From Rahnella rivi (GTDB taxonomy: Bacteria; Pseudomonadota; Gammaproteobacteria; Enterobacterales; Enterobacteriaceae), in the NCBI RefSeq assembly GCF_019049655.1, contig NZ_JAFMOX010000043.1:1-64000 (forward strand): DNA of 64,000 nt, read 5' to 3'. Position 1 is the first letter of the stretch. Every line of letters starts with the position of its first letter. Positions 36,137 through 45,520 of the stretch are shown one piece after another. A program made the position numbers and the translations under genes. Under the pieces are notes generated by a model that searched no databases, was not told the DNA's origin, and worked only from the letters and a program-made list of their open reading frames with translations.

Positions 36137-37971
36137 TTCCCTCCGCCCTGCGCGTTAACCTGCGCCGCAATCCGGTCTTTCACCTGCTGAACCATCACCG
36201 ACGAGTTCGGGATTTTCTGGTTGGTCATCAGGTCGCTGTAGAAATCGGCAAAGTTAATCAGGTCGAAGTTGATGGCCTGCAGCTCAGGGACAGTGATCCC
36301 CCGGCAGTTCGGTGAATCACCGCTGCCAAAACTCACACCCAGCTGATCGCGCCGCCCCTGTTCCTGAATAATGCGGGCCAGCTTGCCCCCGAACACGCAG
36401 TACACCTGTTTTTTCTGAATACAGACGCCCAGCACGGCGCGGTTGCAGGCTTCACCGACGCTGACCACCACCTTTTTCGCCTTGGCCTTGCCGATAGCCA
36501 TTTCATCACTGTTGCAGTTCGCCAGCCCGGCGTTGTTCCCCCAGCCGGAGTCCACGCAGCAGTTGGAGAATCCCGCCATTGCCTTGCGACAGGACATGGC
36601 CTGCCCGGTAAAGGCTTTGATGTTGATCTGGTCGTTGACCACGTCGTCACCGGCTGAAGCCAGTCCCGCGAGTTTGGCCACCGCCGTGTCAAAACCGCTG
36701 TCGCCGGCGCCGTTGGTATCGTCACAGTCCCCTGACATGCACAGGTAATTGCCCCCGCAGAGTTTGCCGGTTGAGGTATAGGTCTGCTGACACTGATACG
36801 TGACCTGTTGGTGTGAACATTGTCCGGCCGTTTGTTCGGTACAACTGCTCCCTGCGACGGTACAACTGGCATCAGACATTAAAGAGGCACAGTTACCGTT
36901 GCTGGCCGGCGTTGTGAGATAGGTATCGGTATACTGCCAGCAGTCGCTGTAAACGGTGTAAGTCTGCCCGTCCACAACGGTCGTTCTGTTGCCACCACCC
37001 ACGGTGCACTGTGTGCTGATTAACTGGCCGCCAACACTCTGGTCATCACAGGCCTGCTGAACGTTTGTCTGAGGTTGATACGTTTGTACGGTAGTCACAG
37101 CCGTCATGCTGAGCGTCATCGAGTCGTCGCCAATGTTGAATTCATTGATAATACCGTCAAGAAATGTCGTTGCTCTGGAGGCATTACCGATGCTTATTAC
37201 AACTGTGATCGTTTCTCCCTGATTGATGTGATAACCGGAGACTGAAAGATTTTGTGTCGTGGATCCCGACGTCCGGTTAGGCACCGTGACGCTATTGCCT
37301 AGAACGCTTACCGTGGCTTTTCTTGCCACATAACCCGTCCAGTTAAAAGAAGCCTGCTGTATATCCCCGGTAAACGGCGCAGTGAACGTGGCGTGAACCT
37401 CAAGATTAACGCGGGAATATGAAAAATCATGAGTATTGATCACCGCCGTCTGATTGGTCTGCGTCGTCACATACGTCCCGCCTATCGTGACGGCGCGGTT
37501 ACAACTTTGGGTCACCGCCACATCTTTGTCGCAGGTGTAATTCTGGAAGGTGCTTTTACTGACGACTTTGTCCGTACACTGGTCATAGGTACCGTTGACG
37601 ACCGTGCCGGCAGTGCTCTCAGCATCCTTGCCGGTGGTAATGAACGGTGCCTTGGGGTCAATGGTCACCGCCGGATTGGTCGTGCCGGAACTGATAATGG
37701 CCTGCCCGGCATTGTTCTGGCCGAGTTCGGTCTGTCCTTTGTCACTGATACCGCCGTCCCCACCCTGCACGCCCCCGTAATACCCGCTCTGTGACGGACT
37801 GGCGGTGTACCCCGGAATGACGGTCGAGGGTGAGGTGTTTTTCATCCCCGAGGTGCCCTGACTGCTGTTAGATTTTCCATAGCTGGAACCGGCATTAAAA
37901 GCATCGCTGACGGCATCGGCCTGTGCCCCCTGGGCACACAGCAACAACAGTGACAAAACCAATCGCTTCAT
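36133..37971 (-). CDS. traN: TraN outer-membrane mating-pair adhesin
   Basis: 612 aa. Signal peptide MKRLVLSLLLLCAQGAQA. The protein is cysteine-rich throughout, with clusters at about residues 130-160, 330-420 and 465-560 (QCTVGGGNRTTV; SCTEQTAGQCSHQQVTYQCQ; FSNCCVDSGWGNN). TraN binds recipient outer-membrane proteins, and the middle region sets which one. That part here (about residues 160-330) is beta-rich and differs from F, so the recipient receptor may differ. TAATG overlap with trbC. Confidence 0.94.
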   Translation of the reverse strand: MKRLVLSLLLLCAQGAQADAVSDAFNAGSSYGKSNSSQGTSGMKNTSPSTVIPGYTASPSQSGYYGGVQGGDGGISDKGQTELGQNNAGQAIISSGTTNPAVTIDPKAPFITTGKDAESTAGTVVNGTYDQCTDKVVSKSTFQNYTCDKDVAVTQSCNRAVTIGGTYVTTQTNQTAVINTHDFSYSRVNLEVHATFTAPFTGDIQQASFNWTGYVARKATVSVLGNSVTVPNRTSGSTTQNLSVSGYHINQGETITVVISIGNASRATTFLDGIINEFNIGDDSMTLSMTAVTTVQTYQPQTNVQQACDDQSVGGQLISTQCTVGGGNRTTVVDGQTYTVYSDCWQYTDTYLTTPASNGNCASLMSDASCTVAGSSCTEQTAGQCSHQQVTYQCQQTYTSTGKLCGGNYLCMSGDCDDTNGAGDSGFDTAVAKLAGLASAGDDVVNDQINIKAFTGQAMSCRKAMAGFSNCCVDSGWGNNAGLANCNSDEMAIGKAKAKKVVVSVGEACNRAVLGVCIQKKQVYCVFGGKLARIIQEQGRRDQLGVSFGSGDSPNCRGITVPELQAINFDLINFADFYSDLMTNQKIPNSSVMVQQVKDRIAAQVNAQGGGK

Positions 37972-38597
37972 TATTTCCCCTCCGCCGTTTTCAGCAGCTG
38001 TGTCGCCATCGCCGCACAGTCTCCCCGGCGCACGACTTCTTCGAGTGCCTGCTTAACCGGCAGGCTGCCGTAAAGCACGTCAAATTTGCCCTGACAGGTG
38101 ACCACCAGCGCGGGCACAGCCTTGATGCCGTATTGCTGATACAGCGTCGGGTCAATTTGCACTCCCGCCTCTTTGTCCTTCTTGGACAGCTCAAACATCA
38201 CCGAGGCCGTTTTGCGAAAATCGTTATCCAGCAGGCCGCGCAGCGTCGCCGGTATACCAAAGCGGCGGGCATCGGCGAGCATGGGCAGTAACCCTTCTTC
38301 CGGAATGCCCAGACTCACAAAATAGAGCGCCTGCGGCGTGGGCCGGTCGGCGCTGTTCTGGTCAGCCTGGGACGCGGCGATTTCGTTTTGCAGCTGAGAC
38401 ACCTTATTTTGCTGTGCCGGTTGCAGGGTAATGTTCATGCCCTTCAGCTGCGCCTGAAACTGCTCAAGCTCAGTTTGCTTTTGCTTCATGTACGCCATAT
38501 CGCCGGCGGACACGGTGGGTTGCTCGGCTGCCTGCACGGATTGCGCGCAGAACAGCGCGGCGCTGAGCGTCAGCGCCGTCATCAGGGGTCTGTTCAT
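37971..38597 (-). CDS. trbC: TrbC pilus assembly protein
   Basis: 208 aa. Signal peptide to VQAAE (about residue 24), then a helical segment (YMKQKQTELEQFQAQLKG) and a TrbC domain with ALYFVSLGIPEEGLLPMLAD and VPALVVTCQGKFDVLYGSLP. Periplasmic; works with TraW, to which it is fused in some F-like systems. Short spacing to traU and TAATG to traN. Confidence 0.93.
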   Translation of the reverse strand: MNRPLMTALTLSAALFCAQSVQAAEQPTVSAGDMAYMKQKQTELEQFQAQLKGMNITLQPAQQNKVSQLQNEIAASQADQNSADRPTPQALYFVSLGIPEEGLLPMLADARRFGIPATLRGLLDNDFRKTASVMFELSKKDKEAGVQIDPTLYQQYGIKAVPALVVTCQGKFDVLYGSLPVKQALEEVVRRGDCAAMATQLLKTAEGK

Positions 38598-38606
38598 GGA
38601 AGGTCC

Positions 38607-39599
38607 TTACAGATAAGCGCAGTTACGCTTTCGCCACAGAAGGTAGCCGAAGTTCTTTTTGGATGTCGGAGCGTTATGTATCGAGCCCCACAGCTGGGTG
38701 GTCGTGCCAAAGGGGTGGCAGTCGCTGGCTTCGGGGTACATGTTGACCATCTGATATCGCCAGCGAGATTTCGGGATAATCGGGGACGGATACTCGTAGC
38801 ACACCGCCACGTCCGCCCCGACCGTCTCCATCACGAGTCCCTCCCTGTGCAGTTTGAACGCCATCCGTTCGCTGACCAGAACCGATGCCTCAAGCGGCGA
38901 AAACTCGTTGCTGGTGTAGCCCGTGAAGGGGTACATCGACCCCTGCGCACCGGCGCACCAGAACAGCGGATCCAGCGGTACACCGGCTGTGGAGGCAATC
39001 GAGTCGGCGGCGCAGGCCCCCTGTGCCAGCAGGTTAGAGAACAGGCTCACTTCGGGGTTGATGATCATCGACAGCGTGCTGTCATTCCACAGTGGATCAA
39101 CCTCGGAAAGGTAAGCAATATCCATGTCGCCGGTCTGCATGCAGCCGGTGCTGGTGATGATATTCAGCCAGTAAATCAGCGGATATTTGTACCAGTGCAC
39201 ATGGTAGAACGCGCCGGGTGAAGGCTTGTCGCTCTGCCCACCAGTGCCGGTGCCTGTCCGTCCAAGGTCAATTTTAAACCCACCCATATTGACCATCACG
39301 CCAGGTTCGCGCGTCACGTCCGTCAGGGCAACGGGTTCCCAGAAACCGATGGCCAGCCCCAAGCGGTAAAAAATGCCGTAAGGGCACAGCTGTATAGGTG
39401 ATGCCGGATTGGGGGTATCAGGGTGTGAACCGGAAGCAAGCTGAATGCTGCCGAGCGTCATGGGAAACAGGCATTTCCAGCAGACATCGCTGATAGGGTT
39501 CACCCAGCGGCCGTCTCCGGCGTTCGTACTGGCCGCCTGTACAGGCGCGCACAGAAAGGCCGTCCAGATTAAGGTAAGGCAGAGAATGAGTTTGCGCAT
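38607..39599 (-). CDS. traU: TraU mating and DNA-transfer protein
   Basis: 330 aa. Signal peptide MRKLILCLTLIWTAFLCAPVQA, then WVNPISDVCWKCLFPMTLGS, the conserved TraU opening with CWKC, and further cysteines (SIASTAGVPLDPLFWCAGAQ; KRNCAYL at the end). Periplasmic; needed more for DNA transfer than for pilus formation in F. The start lies 31 nt inside the preceding gene. Confidence 0.96.
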   Translation of the reverse strand: MRKLILCLTLIWTAFLCAPVQAASTNAGDGRWVNPISDVCWKCLFPMTLGSIQLASGSHPDTPNPASPIQLCPYGIFYRLGLAIGFWEPVALTDVTREPGVMVNMGGFKIDLGRTGTGTGGQSDKPSPGAFYHVHWYKYPLIYWLNIITSTGCMQTGDMDIAYLSEVDPLWNDSTLSMIINPEVSLFSNLLAQGACAADSIASTAGVPLDPLFWCAGAQGSMYPFTGYTSNEFSPLEASVLVSERMAFKLHREGLVMETVGADVAVCYEYPSPIIPKSRWRYQMVNMYPEASDCHPFGTTTQLWGSIHNAPTSKKNFGYLLWRKRNCAYL

Positions 39600-40132
39600 T
39601 CTTCCTCCGGTGCCCGGATAGCCGGAACAATCTTCCAGCCCAGCCGTTCACAGCTGTCGACAAGCTGGATCAAAAACTTCGGCGACCGCCCGGACTGCAT
39701 CTGATAGGCGATATCGTATTCAATGTCCGTGCCCAGCACGGTCAGAAACTCTTGTCGCGCCCTTTCGACTTCTTTGGCCAACGCGTCGAGGGTGCCGCCC
39801 GGCAACAGCGGAGCCGGTGCTACTTCACGGTCAGACAACGTGTAGCCAGCCCGTAGCAGTCCCCGAACAAAACCGGAGAAAATGGCGTCAAAATACGCCT
39901 CATTCATCTGCAAATGTAAGGCTTTACCTGTGATGACGGCCGGATATCTGAACACCATCGAGGTGTTGCCCTCAGCGTCCGGCGCCTCCAGCGGGTGTTC
40001 TTCGGTTTCCGCTTTATCACGCAACCTGAAGTAGATTTTGATGACTACTGCGAGGAGAATAAAAATGAAGACTTCCAGTAAAAATAACTTTTGATAAGTG
40101 GTCAGTGATGCGAAAAGATCAAGAATGCTCAT
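39569..40132 (-). CDS. Unknown 187-aa membrane-anchored protein between traW and traU
   Basis: An N-terminal membrane helix (KLFLLEVFIFILLAVVIKIY, residues about 15-35) precedes a cytoplasmic or periplasmic domain with charged helices (LDALAKEVERARQEFLTVL). Not present in F between traW and traU. It overlaps traU by 31 nt. The family is unknown. Together with the next two genes it forms an inserted block. Confidence 0.6.
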   Translation of the reverse strand: MSILDLFASLTTYQKLFLLEVFIFILLAVVIKIYFRLRDKAETEEHPLEAPDAEGNTSMVFRYPAVITGKALHLQMNEAYFDAIFSGFVRGLLRAGYTLSDREVAPAPLLPGGTLDALAKEVERARQEFLTVLGTDIEYDIAYQMQSGRSPKFLIQLVDSCERLGWKIVPAIRAPEEECANSFSALP

Positions 40133-40134
40133 GC

Positions 40135-40551
40135 TTATTCAACCTTCTGATAAGGTGTGAAAGAGGCCACGTATAATCCGCGCTGACGCAATCGCCTGAG
40201 CATCCGGTGCACCTTCTGTGCACTTTCACCGGCAGCGATCTCCCTCCGGATTTGGGCTATTTTCTCTTCGGGTTTGATGTGGGCTGGCAGTGTGCCAACC
40301 CAGGTGTCAAGCAGCAGGTTAGCCAGCTGTGTGAGTACGATTTCAGGCACAGAAACTTCGTATAAAGGATTGGTACTCAGAAAAAGCCCGTGGTCTTTAA
40401 GCAGGTGCTCCAAATCGAGGGCCACCGCCAGGTAAAGCGCCTCTTCCTGCCCGCCGATATCCGCCCTACCCTCATGCCGACCGATAACGCACGTCAGCAA
40501 CGGCTTTAGCCATGATTTAATCGGGTTCACAGTGTTGGACTTTCCATTCAC
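40135..40551 (-). CDS. Unknown 138-aa protein between traW and traU
   Basis: Soluble, helical, basic C-terminus (KVHRMLRRLRQRGLYVASFT). ATG 40551 overlaps the preceding stop (ATGA), with 2 nt to the next gene. There is no signal peptide. No family is recognised. Cytoplasmic location is likely, unusual among pilus genes. Confidence 0.58.
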   Translation of the reverse strand: MNGKSNTVNPIKSWLKPLLTCVIGRHEGRADIGGQEEALYLAVALDLEHLLKDHGLFLSTNPLYEVSVPEIVLTQLANLLLDTWVGTLPAHIKPEEKIAQIRREIAAGESAQKVHRMLRRLRQRGLYVASFTPYQKVE

Positions 40552-40823
40552 ACACTCCTTTCTTTAGACAGCGGTCCGTGACGCTGAAGTACCGTGCGAA
40601 TATCGTGCTCATTCAGTGACGCCAGGATGAGCGAGGTGCGAAGCTCGGCGCTCAGGGCCAGCAGCGTCTGCAGTGCCGCGCGGATAACCACCGATTCGGT
40701 GTAAAGCGGGTGTTCTTCTGTCATGGCCCGCAGGCCGTTTTTATCGGTGTCGCCCAGCCGCACGGTGGTGGCAAAGCGTTTGATGTTATCCGCGTCGTGA
40801 TTGTCTTTAACGCAGTGATTCAT
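40548..40823 (-). CDS. Unknown 91-aa protein between traW and traU
   Basis: ATG 40823 overlaps the traW stop (ATGA). The sequence RFATTVRLGDTDKNGLRAMT ... YTESVVIRAALQTLLALSAE has the strand-helix-helix spacing of ribbon-helix-helix DNA-binding proteins. A regulator role is possible but only suggested by this pattern. Confidence 0.55.
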   Translation of the reverse strand: MNHCVKDNHDADNIKRFATTVRLGDTDKNGLRAMTEEHPLYTESVVIRAALQTLLALSAELRTSLILASLNEHDIRTVLQRHGPLSKERSV

Positions 40824-41440
40824 TTCAGTGCCACCTCCTCGACCTTGAGCGTCCTGTCGTCGCGGCTGATACGTACCGGCGTATGCTCGAAGCCAAATTT
40901 TGTTGTCAGTATGCCGTACTGGTCGAAGTACACCGGTTCATCCAGCGCATTGCTGCTGTCCCGGATATTGCCGTTCACCAGAATGACTTTGAAATTAACC
41001 TGCCCGGCCAGCTGCTGTTTCACCCACTTCATCTGCGCGGGGTTGTCGCCGTCAATGAAGTACAGGGTTTCGCTAAACGGCACTTTATCCAGCGGATTGA
41101 TCTGGTCACCGGCACGGGCGATCACGTTACCGCGCATATCGCGGATAGTTTCACGCACGGTAAACGTCGGATCATAGTGCAGCGTGCGGTCGGCTTTCGC
41201 CGGGGTCAGGCCCGCCACCGGATCGGGGCGAACGGCGTGGGCTTTCACCCTGGCTTCGGCTTCGCGCTGGATCCTGTCCATCTCACCGCTGTCTTTCATG
41301 CCCTGCAGGCGCTGGCCGATAAAATCCAGCAGATCAGGCTCGGCTATCGGAAACAAATGACCAATAGCGCCCAGATCCTTTGCCCCTGCTGACAGGCTGA
41401 ATAAGCTTGCCAGCAGGCAGATAACCCAGCGTGATGTCAT
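40820..41440 (-). CDS. traW: TraW pilus assembly protein
   Basis: 206 aa. Signal peptide MTSRWVICLLASLFSLSAGA, then KDLGAIGHLFPIAEPDLLDF, the typical TraW start, and a C-terminal domain with FIDGDNPAQMKWVK and PVYFDQYGILTTKFGFEHTP. Periplasmic partner of TrbC and TraU. Overlaps trbI by 4 nt. Confidence 0.95.
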   Translation of the reverse strand: MTSRWVICLLASLFSLSAGAKDLGAIGHLFPIAEPDLLDFIGQRLQGMKDSGEMDRIQREAEARVKAHAVRPDPVAGLTPAKADRTLHYDPTFTVRETIRDMRGNVIARAGDQINPLDKVPFSETLYFIDGDNPAQMKWVKQQLAGQVNFKVILVNGNIRDSSNALDEPVYFDQYGILTTKFGFEHTPVRISRDDRTLKVEEVALK

Positions 41441-41868
41441 GGTACCTCCTGCATGCGGTGGGCAATGTCCGCCTGGATCTGAGGCGTGATGTCCAGTACG
41501 GGCATCACCACCGCTGGCGGCACCAGGATCAGGTCACCGTGCGCCTGCTGCCAGTCATTCAGGCTGGCTTTAAGCGCCTGATCAAACCGGGTGGTCAGCA
41601 CCCGTGCGCTGTTCTCATCCAGCTGCTTTTTAGCCGACTGCTGCATAAACAGAGCGATAGTGCCCTTCATGTCAAAGACCACCGTCCGGCGCTGAAATTG
41701 TTGAGCGACCAGTGCACTGATACCGGCACACACCGTGACCAGCAGTGCCAGCAACAGTGCCACCGCCACAGGCCGCACGAATTTCTTGTTAAAAAAACCG
41801 GCCTTACTGGCCGGTGTGATGCTGATGCCCTGCCTGATGTTTTGCGCATCGATATCGGTTTCATTCAC
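41437..41868 (-). CDS. trbI: TrbI pilus-retraction protein
   Basis: 143 aa. One membrane helix (VAVALLLALLVTVCAGISAL, about residues 33-53) with a short cytoplasmic N-terminus and a periplasmic domain (VVFDMKGTIALFMQQSA). In F, TrbI affects pilus length and retraction. Its start lies 8 nt inside traC. Confidence 0.9.
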   Translation of the reverse strand: MNETDIDAQNIRQGISITPASKAGFFNKKFVRPVAVALLLALLVTVCAGISALVAQQFQRRTVVFDMKGTIALFMQQSAKKQLDENSARVLTTRFDQALKASLNDWQQAHGDLILVPPAVVMPVLDITPQIQADIAHRMQEVP

Positions 41869-44530
41869 GGTTGATTTCCTCGGTTTCTTTCACACTCAAC
41901 CCTGCCCAAATTTCCAGCTCGCGGATCTCGTCCTGATACATGTAGGGTTCACAGGCCAGCAGGTAGGCCGCCTCTTCACTCGTTGCCCCCGCATCCTGCG
42001 CCTCGCTCATGTACTGGAAATCCTGCCCGCGCGTACTGAACATCGCCCGCGTGACCGGATCGACGAAAACGCGATGGAAGGAACTGTTTTCCCCGGTCGA
42101 AATCATCACCGAACTGAAGCCCGTTTCTTTCGCTGGCTGGAAGCCGCGAATGACCTGCGTTTCCAGCTCGGTAAATTGGTCAGGGTTGGCATTGAGGTAG
42201 GTTTTAAAGGCTTTGGCATCCTGCAACAGCGTCACCTTCGTCCCGCTACAATCCCAGGCTGCGGCCGCCGCCGGCGGTGCGGCCTGGTCTTTGGTACCGG
42301 TGAAGTCCTTAATCCCCTGCGTGATGGTGATGAAGGCCCCACGGTGACGACGCACCGTCCGGTAGCCGGTTTCGATAAAGCGTGCGGCATGCGGGTTAGA
42401 GCCGCTGAACAGACGCCAGGCTTCGTCGATAATGGCCACTTTTTTCAGGTCACGCGGCGAGTGGTACATTTTTTCCTGTATGGCCAGAATGAGCGAATAC
42501 AGGATGGCGGACAGCAGGTGTGGCTGATTTTCCAGGCTCAGCAGCTCCAGCACGGCAAAGCGTGTTTCGCCATCGAGCGTCGGATTGTCGGAGTTGAAGT
42601 ATTCGCCGTTCGCCCCCCAGGTACACCAGCGGTCGAGCAGCAGAACCAGCTCGTTAATACGGTCACGGATGGTCGGCTGGGATTCGTAAGTGGTCGTGAC
42701 TTCTTGCGAAATCATGTACGCCACCACGTCATCAATACGGGCTTTGTTGGCTTTCTCTTCCCAGGCCGCGACCACGCCTTTGAGCAGAATGGTTTCGCTG
42801 ACCTTATCCAGCGGCTCGTTAGGGCTGGCCAGTACGGTCAGCAGGCCGGTGATGCCTTCTGCCGACTCTTTAATGTCCACCACGTTCGCAAAGGGATTAA
42901 AGCGTAGGGTGGCACCGTCCAGGTATTTCCCGCCGGCTTGTTTACAGAAGTTTTTGTAGCTCGCCCCCATGTCGATCACCCAGGCGAAGCCGTGGGAGTT
43001 CAGCACCTGCCGCAGGATTTCCTGAATAAAGAAGCTTTTGCCCGCGCCGGTGGTCCCCGTCACCGCAATGTTGTAGTTGGTGCTGCCACTGGTTTCGCTG
43101 AACATATCGAAAAATGCCAGCTGGTTGCGGTAGGTCGGCAACGGGCTGCCTATCGGTGACATTTGCCGCTCAGCCACAACCGGCATCAGGTTGACGGCGT
43201 TAAAGCTTTTACAGCGCAGTGTCGAACCCATCACCACCATGTCTTCCCACAACCCCTCCTGCATCATGAAGGGGAAGGAGCTGATCCAGTTTCGCAACTG
43301 CTGAAAGCGCGGGGCGGAGATTTCCAGGTCATTTTTGCGAAAGACGTTAATGGCCGCCAGTTCACACGACTGTTGTTCGCTGGCGTCATCCGGCGTGAAC
43401 AGGGTCAGATTCAGCGAGAAATTGCACATGGCAATTTCGTTACTGGCCAGCCCCTGCCGCAGGTCACGCCACTCTTCATACGCCCGCTGGGTGCCGGGGA
43501 ACAGCTTGGCGTAGGATGTGCCGGCTTTCTTACCCAGATCCTGCTCTTTACGAAACGCGTCGTTCTGGCTTTTTACCTGATCTTCCACGGATACCGTCCA
43601 ACTGAGGATGAACGGACAGGGAATGCCCAGGTCAGGAAAGCGCATGTTCTGCAGGTTATCTGACGCCTGCCAGAGCGCAAACCGCGCCGGGGCTTTAGTC
43701 AGCTGCATATTCACAATACGGGTGCTAGCGACGACGGTATCGCGGCTGTCCCCGAGGATACGGTCCTCCGGCTGACGCGCGGTAGTAAGCCGCAGATAGC
43801 CCGGATGCACTTCCATTTCGGTACTGTGGTCGACGCACTGGCGGTGCAGTTCCTGGTCGGTGTTCCAGTGATCGGGACTGCGGGTCACCTGTCCCGGCCG
43901 GTAGTTAAGCTGTTCCCGCATGACCGACAGGAATTCAGGAGCACCGACGCGGCGGGTTTCCATATGGGCTGCCATCAATGAGACTCGCAGCGTCTCCCGC
44001 AGTTGCACAACGGCGTCCATCGCCCGGATCCCCCCTCGCCCTGAACGGGCATACACCAGAAACGCGCGGTAGTTACGCAGATAAAGCGGGTATTCCCGGT
44101 CGTTACTGAGTCCCTTCAGGGCCGCCCGCTCCCAGTAGGCTTTGGTGATGGCGTTAAGCGGTTTCGCCATGCTGCCTTTCCACATGTCCTTACTCAGGCC
44201 ATTGTCGAGCATCTCACCCACGCACTTACTGGCCACCATCAGCACGGTAATTGGCGTTTTTCGGGGCATTTTTTTGCGCAACAGGTCATCGAGGGCCTGT
44301 ACAACTTGCTGATTGGCCCCGGCCAGCGGAGCCACTTCCATGATGAAACCGATGGAGCGGCTGTTGATAAACAGTTCGGTTTTTTCATCATACATTCGGT
44401 AGGGCAACAGGCTGGTGATGGACGGATAGCTCAGGCTTTGCTGCAACATGTCGGCCGCCGTCTTTGCCCCGCCCTCATCTTTACTGCCGGCAAAAATGTT
44501 GGCCAGCTGGTCTAACCAGGAATCGCTCAT
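41861..44530 (-). CDS. traC: TraC secretion ATPase (VirB4 family)
   Basis: 889 aa from ATG 44530, which overlaps the previous stop (ATGA). Walker A TGTTGAGKSFFIQEI at about residue 494, Walker B KVAIIDEAWRLFSG at about 700. The N-terminal TraC domain contains PYRMYDEKTELFINSRSIGF. It is a peripheral inner-membrane ATPase that drives pilus assembly. Length and order agree with F (875 aa). Confidence 0.97.
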   Translation of the reverse strand: MSDSWLDQLANIFAGSKDEGGAKTAADMLQQSLSYPSITSLLPYRMYDEKTELFINSRSIGFIMEVAPLAGANQQVVQALDDLLRKKMPRKTPITVLMVASKCVGEMLDNGLSKDMWKGSMAKPLNAITKAYWERAALKGLSNDREYPLYLRNYRAFLVYARSGRGGIRAMDAVVQLRETLRVSLMAAHMETRRVGAPEFLSVMREQLNYRPGQVTRSPDHWNTDQELHRQCVDHSTEMEVHPGYLRLTTARQPEDRILGDSRDTVVASTRIVNMQLTKAPARFALWQASDNLQNMRFPDLGIPCPFILSWTVSVEDQVKSQNDAFRKEQDLGKKAGTSYAKLFPGTQRAYEEWRDLRQGLASNEIAMCNFSLNLTLFTPDDASEQQSCELAAINVFRKNDLEISAPRFQQLRNWISSFPFMMQEGLWEDMVVMGSTLRCKSFNAVNLMPVVAERQMSPIGSPLPTYRNQLAFFDMFSETSGSTNYNIAVTGTTGAGKSFFIQEILRQVLNSHGFAWVIDMGASYKNFCKQAGGKYLDGATLRFNPFANVVDIKESAEGITGLLTVLASPNEPLDKVSETILLKGVVAAWEEKANKARIDDVVAYMISQEVTTTYESQPTIRDRINELVLLLDRWCTWGANGEYFNSDNPTLDGETRFAVLELLSLENQPHLLSAILYSLILAIQEKMYHSPRDLKKVAIIDEAWRLFSGSNPHAARFIETGYRTVRRHRGAFITITQGIKDFTGTKDQAAPPAAAAAWDCSGTKVTLLQDAKAFKTYLNANPDQFTELETQVIRGFQPAKETGFSSVMISTGENSSFHRVFVDPVTRAMFSTRGQDFQYMSEAQDAGATSEEAAYLLACEPYMYQDEIRELEIWAGLSVKETEEINRE

Positions 44531-44847
44531 GACATCCAGCCTTTTTCTATGTGTTGCAGAGAATAAAAACAATACGGGACCGCGTTGCAGAATATTCCCC
44601 CGGCGTCGTTGGGGATATCGCTTCGGCGCGGTTCTGCCTGCGTAATACGGTTCAGCGCGGACGGCATGTCGAATGTCTTACCGCTTCCCGTCGTCCCAGC
44701 ACCCATAACGCACCAGGAACAGGCATCACGAGACTGATAAAACAGGTCTATGCCTGCCAGTCGATACTGCAGGCAGCGCAGGGATGACGCCGGCACCGGC
44801 TGCGCGTTAATAAATTCGGTCGTTAATTTTCGTTTCATTGGCCTCAT
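44527..44847 (-). CDS. Unknown 106-aa protein with P-loop-like motif, between traV and traC
   Basis: Coupled on both sides by ATGA overlaps (traV stop, traC start), so it is translated; ATG 44838 is a shorter alternative start. It contains GAGTTGSGKTFDM, a complete Walker A consensus (GxxxxGKT), but no Walker B or other ATPase motif in 106 residues. Four cysteines are present. F has traR here, a Zn-finger protein that this does not resemble. It could be a nucleotide-binding accessory of TraC, or the motif may be chance. Confidence 0.55.
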   Translation of the reverse strand: MRPMKRKLTTEFINAQPVPASSLRCLQYRLAGIDLFYQSRDACSWCVMGAGTTGSGKTFDMPSALNRITQAEPRRSDIPNDAGGIFCNAVPYCFYSLQHIEKGWMS

Positions 44848-45413
44848 TCCCCTTCACTGATCACGCGAAAATCGGCATCCCAGCGGGATTTATTCTTCAC
44901 GAACTCGACCACGGCAGGCTGATGAAAGCTGTCTTGTTCATCCACCCAGGGGGCGATCCACAGGCGCTGCGTGGCATCGGGAATACGACGGGCGTCCACC
45001 TGCCCCGGACCGGCATAGTCTGCCGGGGTGACGGGGCGTATTGCCGATAGCCCGCTTGAGCTACTGCCGGTCACAGGGATCGTTGACGCCCGCAGCATGG
45101 CGTCGTTATTCGATACTGGCGTGCCAGCTATAGGGCGCGGTGCCAGACCCGCGACGCTGATGGGACGGTCAGGCGACACGTTGGGTTTGATGTTTGCCGT
45201 GGTTGCCAGTGACTCAGCGGCAGGCTTTGGGGCGGTCTGCGCCGCCGCCGTCAAGTCATCAAGGCTTTTGCCTTTAGCCGCCAGGTGACTGGCGTCAGAC
45301 ATGGACAGACACTGGTCGGTGGCCGTCTTGTTGCAGTCAAAATCTGAGTTCATACCGGCGCAGCCGGTGAGCGCGGCGCACAGCAAAGCCGCACCTAAAA
45401 GTTTACAAGGCAT
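44844..45413 (-). CDS. traV: TraV outer-membrane lipoprotein
   Basis: 189 aa. Signal and lipobox LLCAALTGCAGM (Cys at residue 18), then NSDFDCNKTATDQCLSMSDA, the TraV start with the conserved cysteine pair. TraV forms the outer-membrane core with TraK and TraB. The middle is Ala/Pro/Thr-rich. ATGA overlap with the next gene. Confidence 0.94.
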   Translation of the reverse strand: MPCKLLGAALLCAALTGCAGMNSDFDCNKTATDQCLSMSDASHLAAKGKSLDDLTAAAQTAPKPAAESLATTANIKPNVSPDRPISVAGLAPRPIAGTPVSNNDAMLRASTIPVTGSSSSGLSAIRPVTPADYAGPGQVDARRIPDATQRLWIAPWVDEQDSFHQPAVVEFVKNKSRWDADFRVISEGE

Positions 45414-45520
45414 AGAAACTCCGGAATAAAGTGAGGTAACGGTGTAAATAAGGGAAACGCGAGGGTAAACGTCAGGCTAAGGGATTTTTTTCACTGATGT
45501 CTTATCGGCAAGATCCGTCG

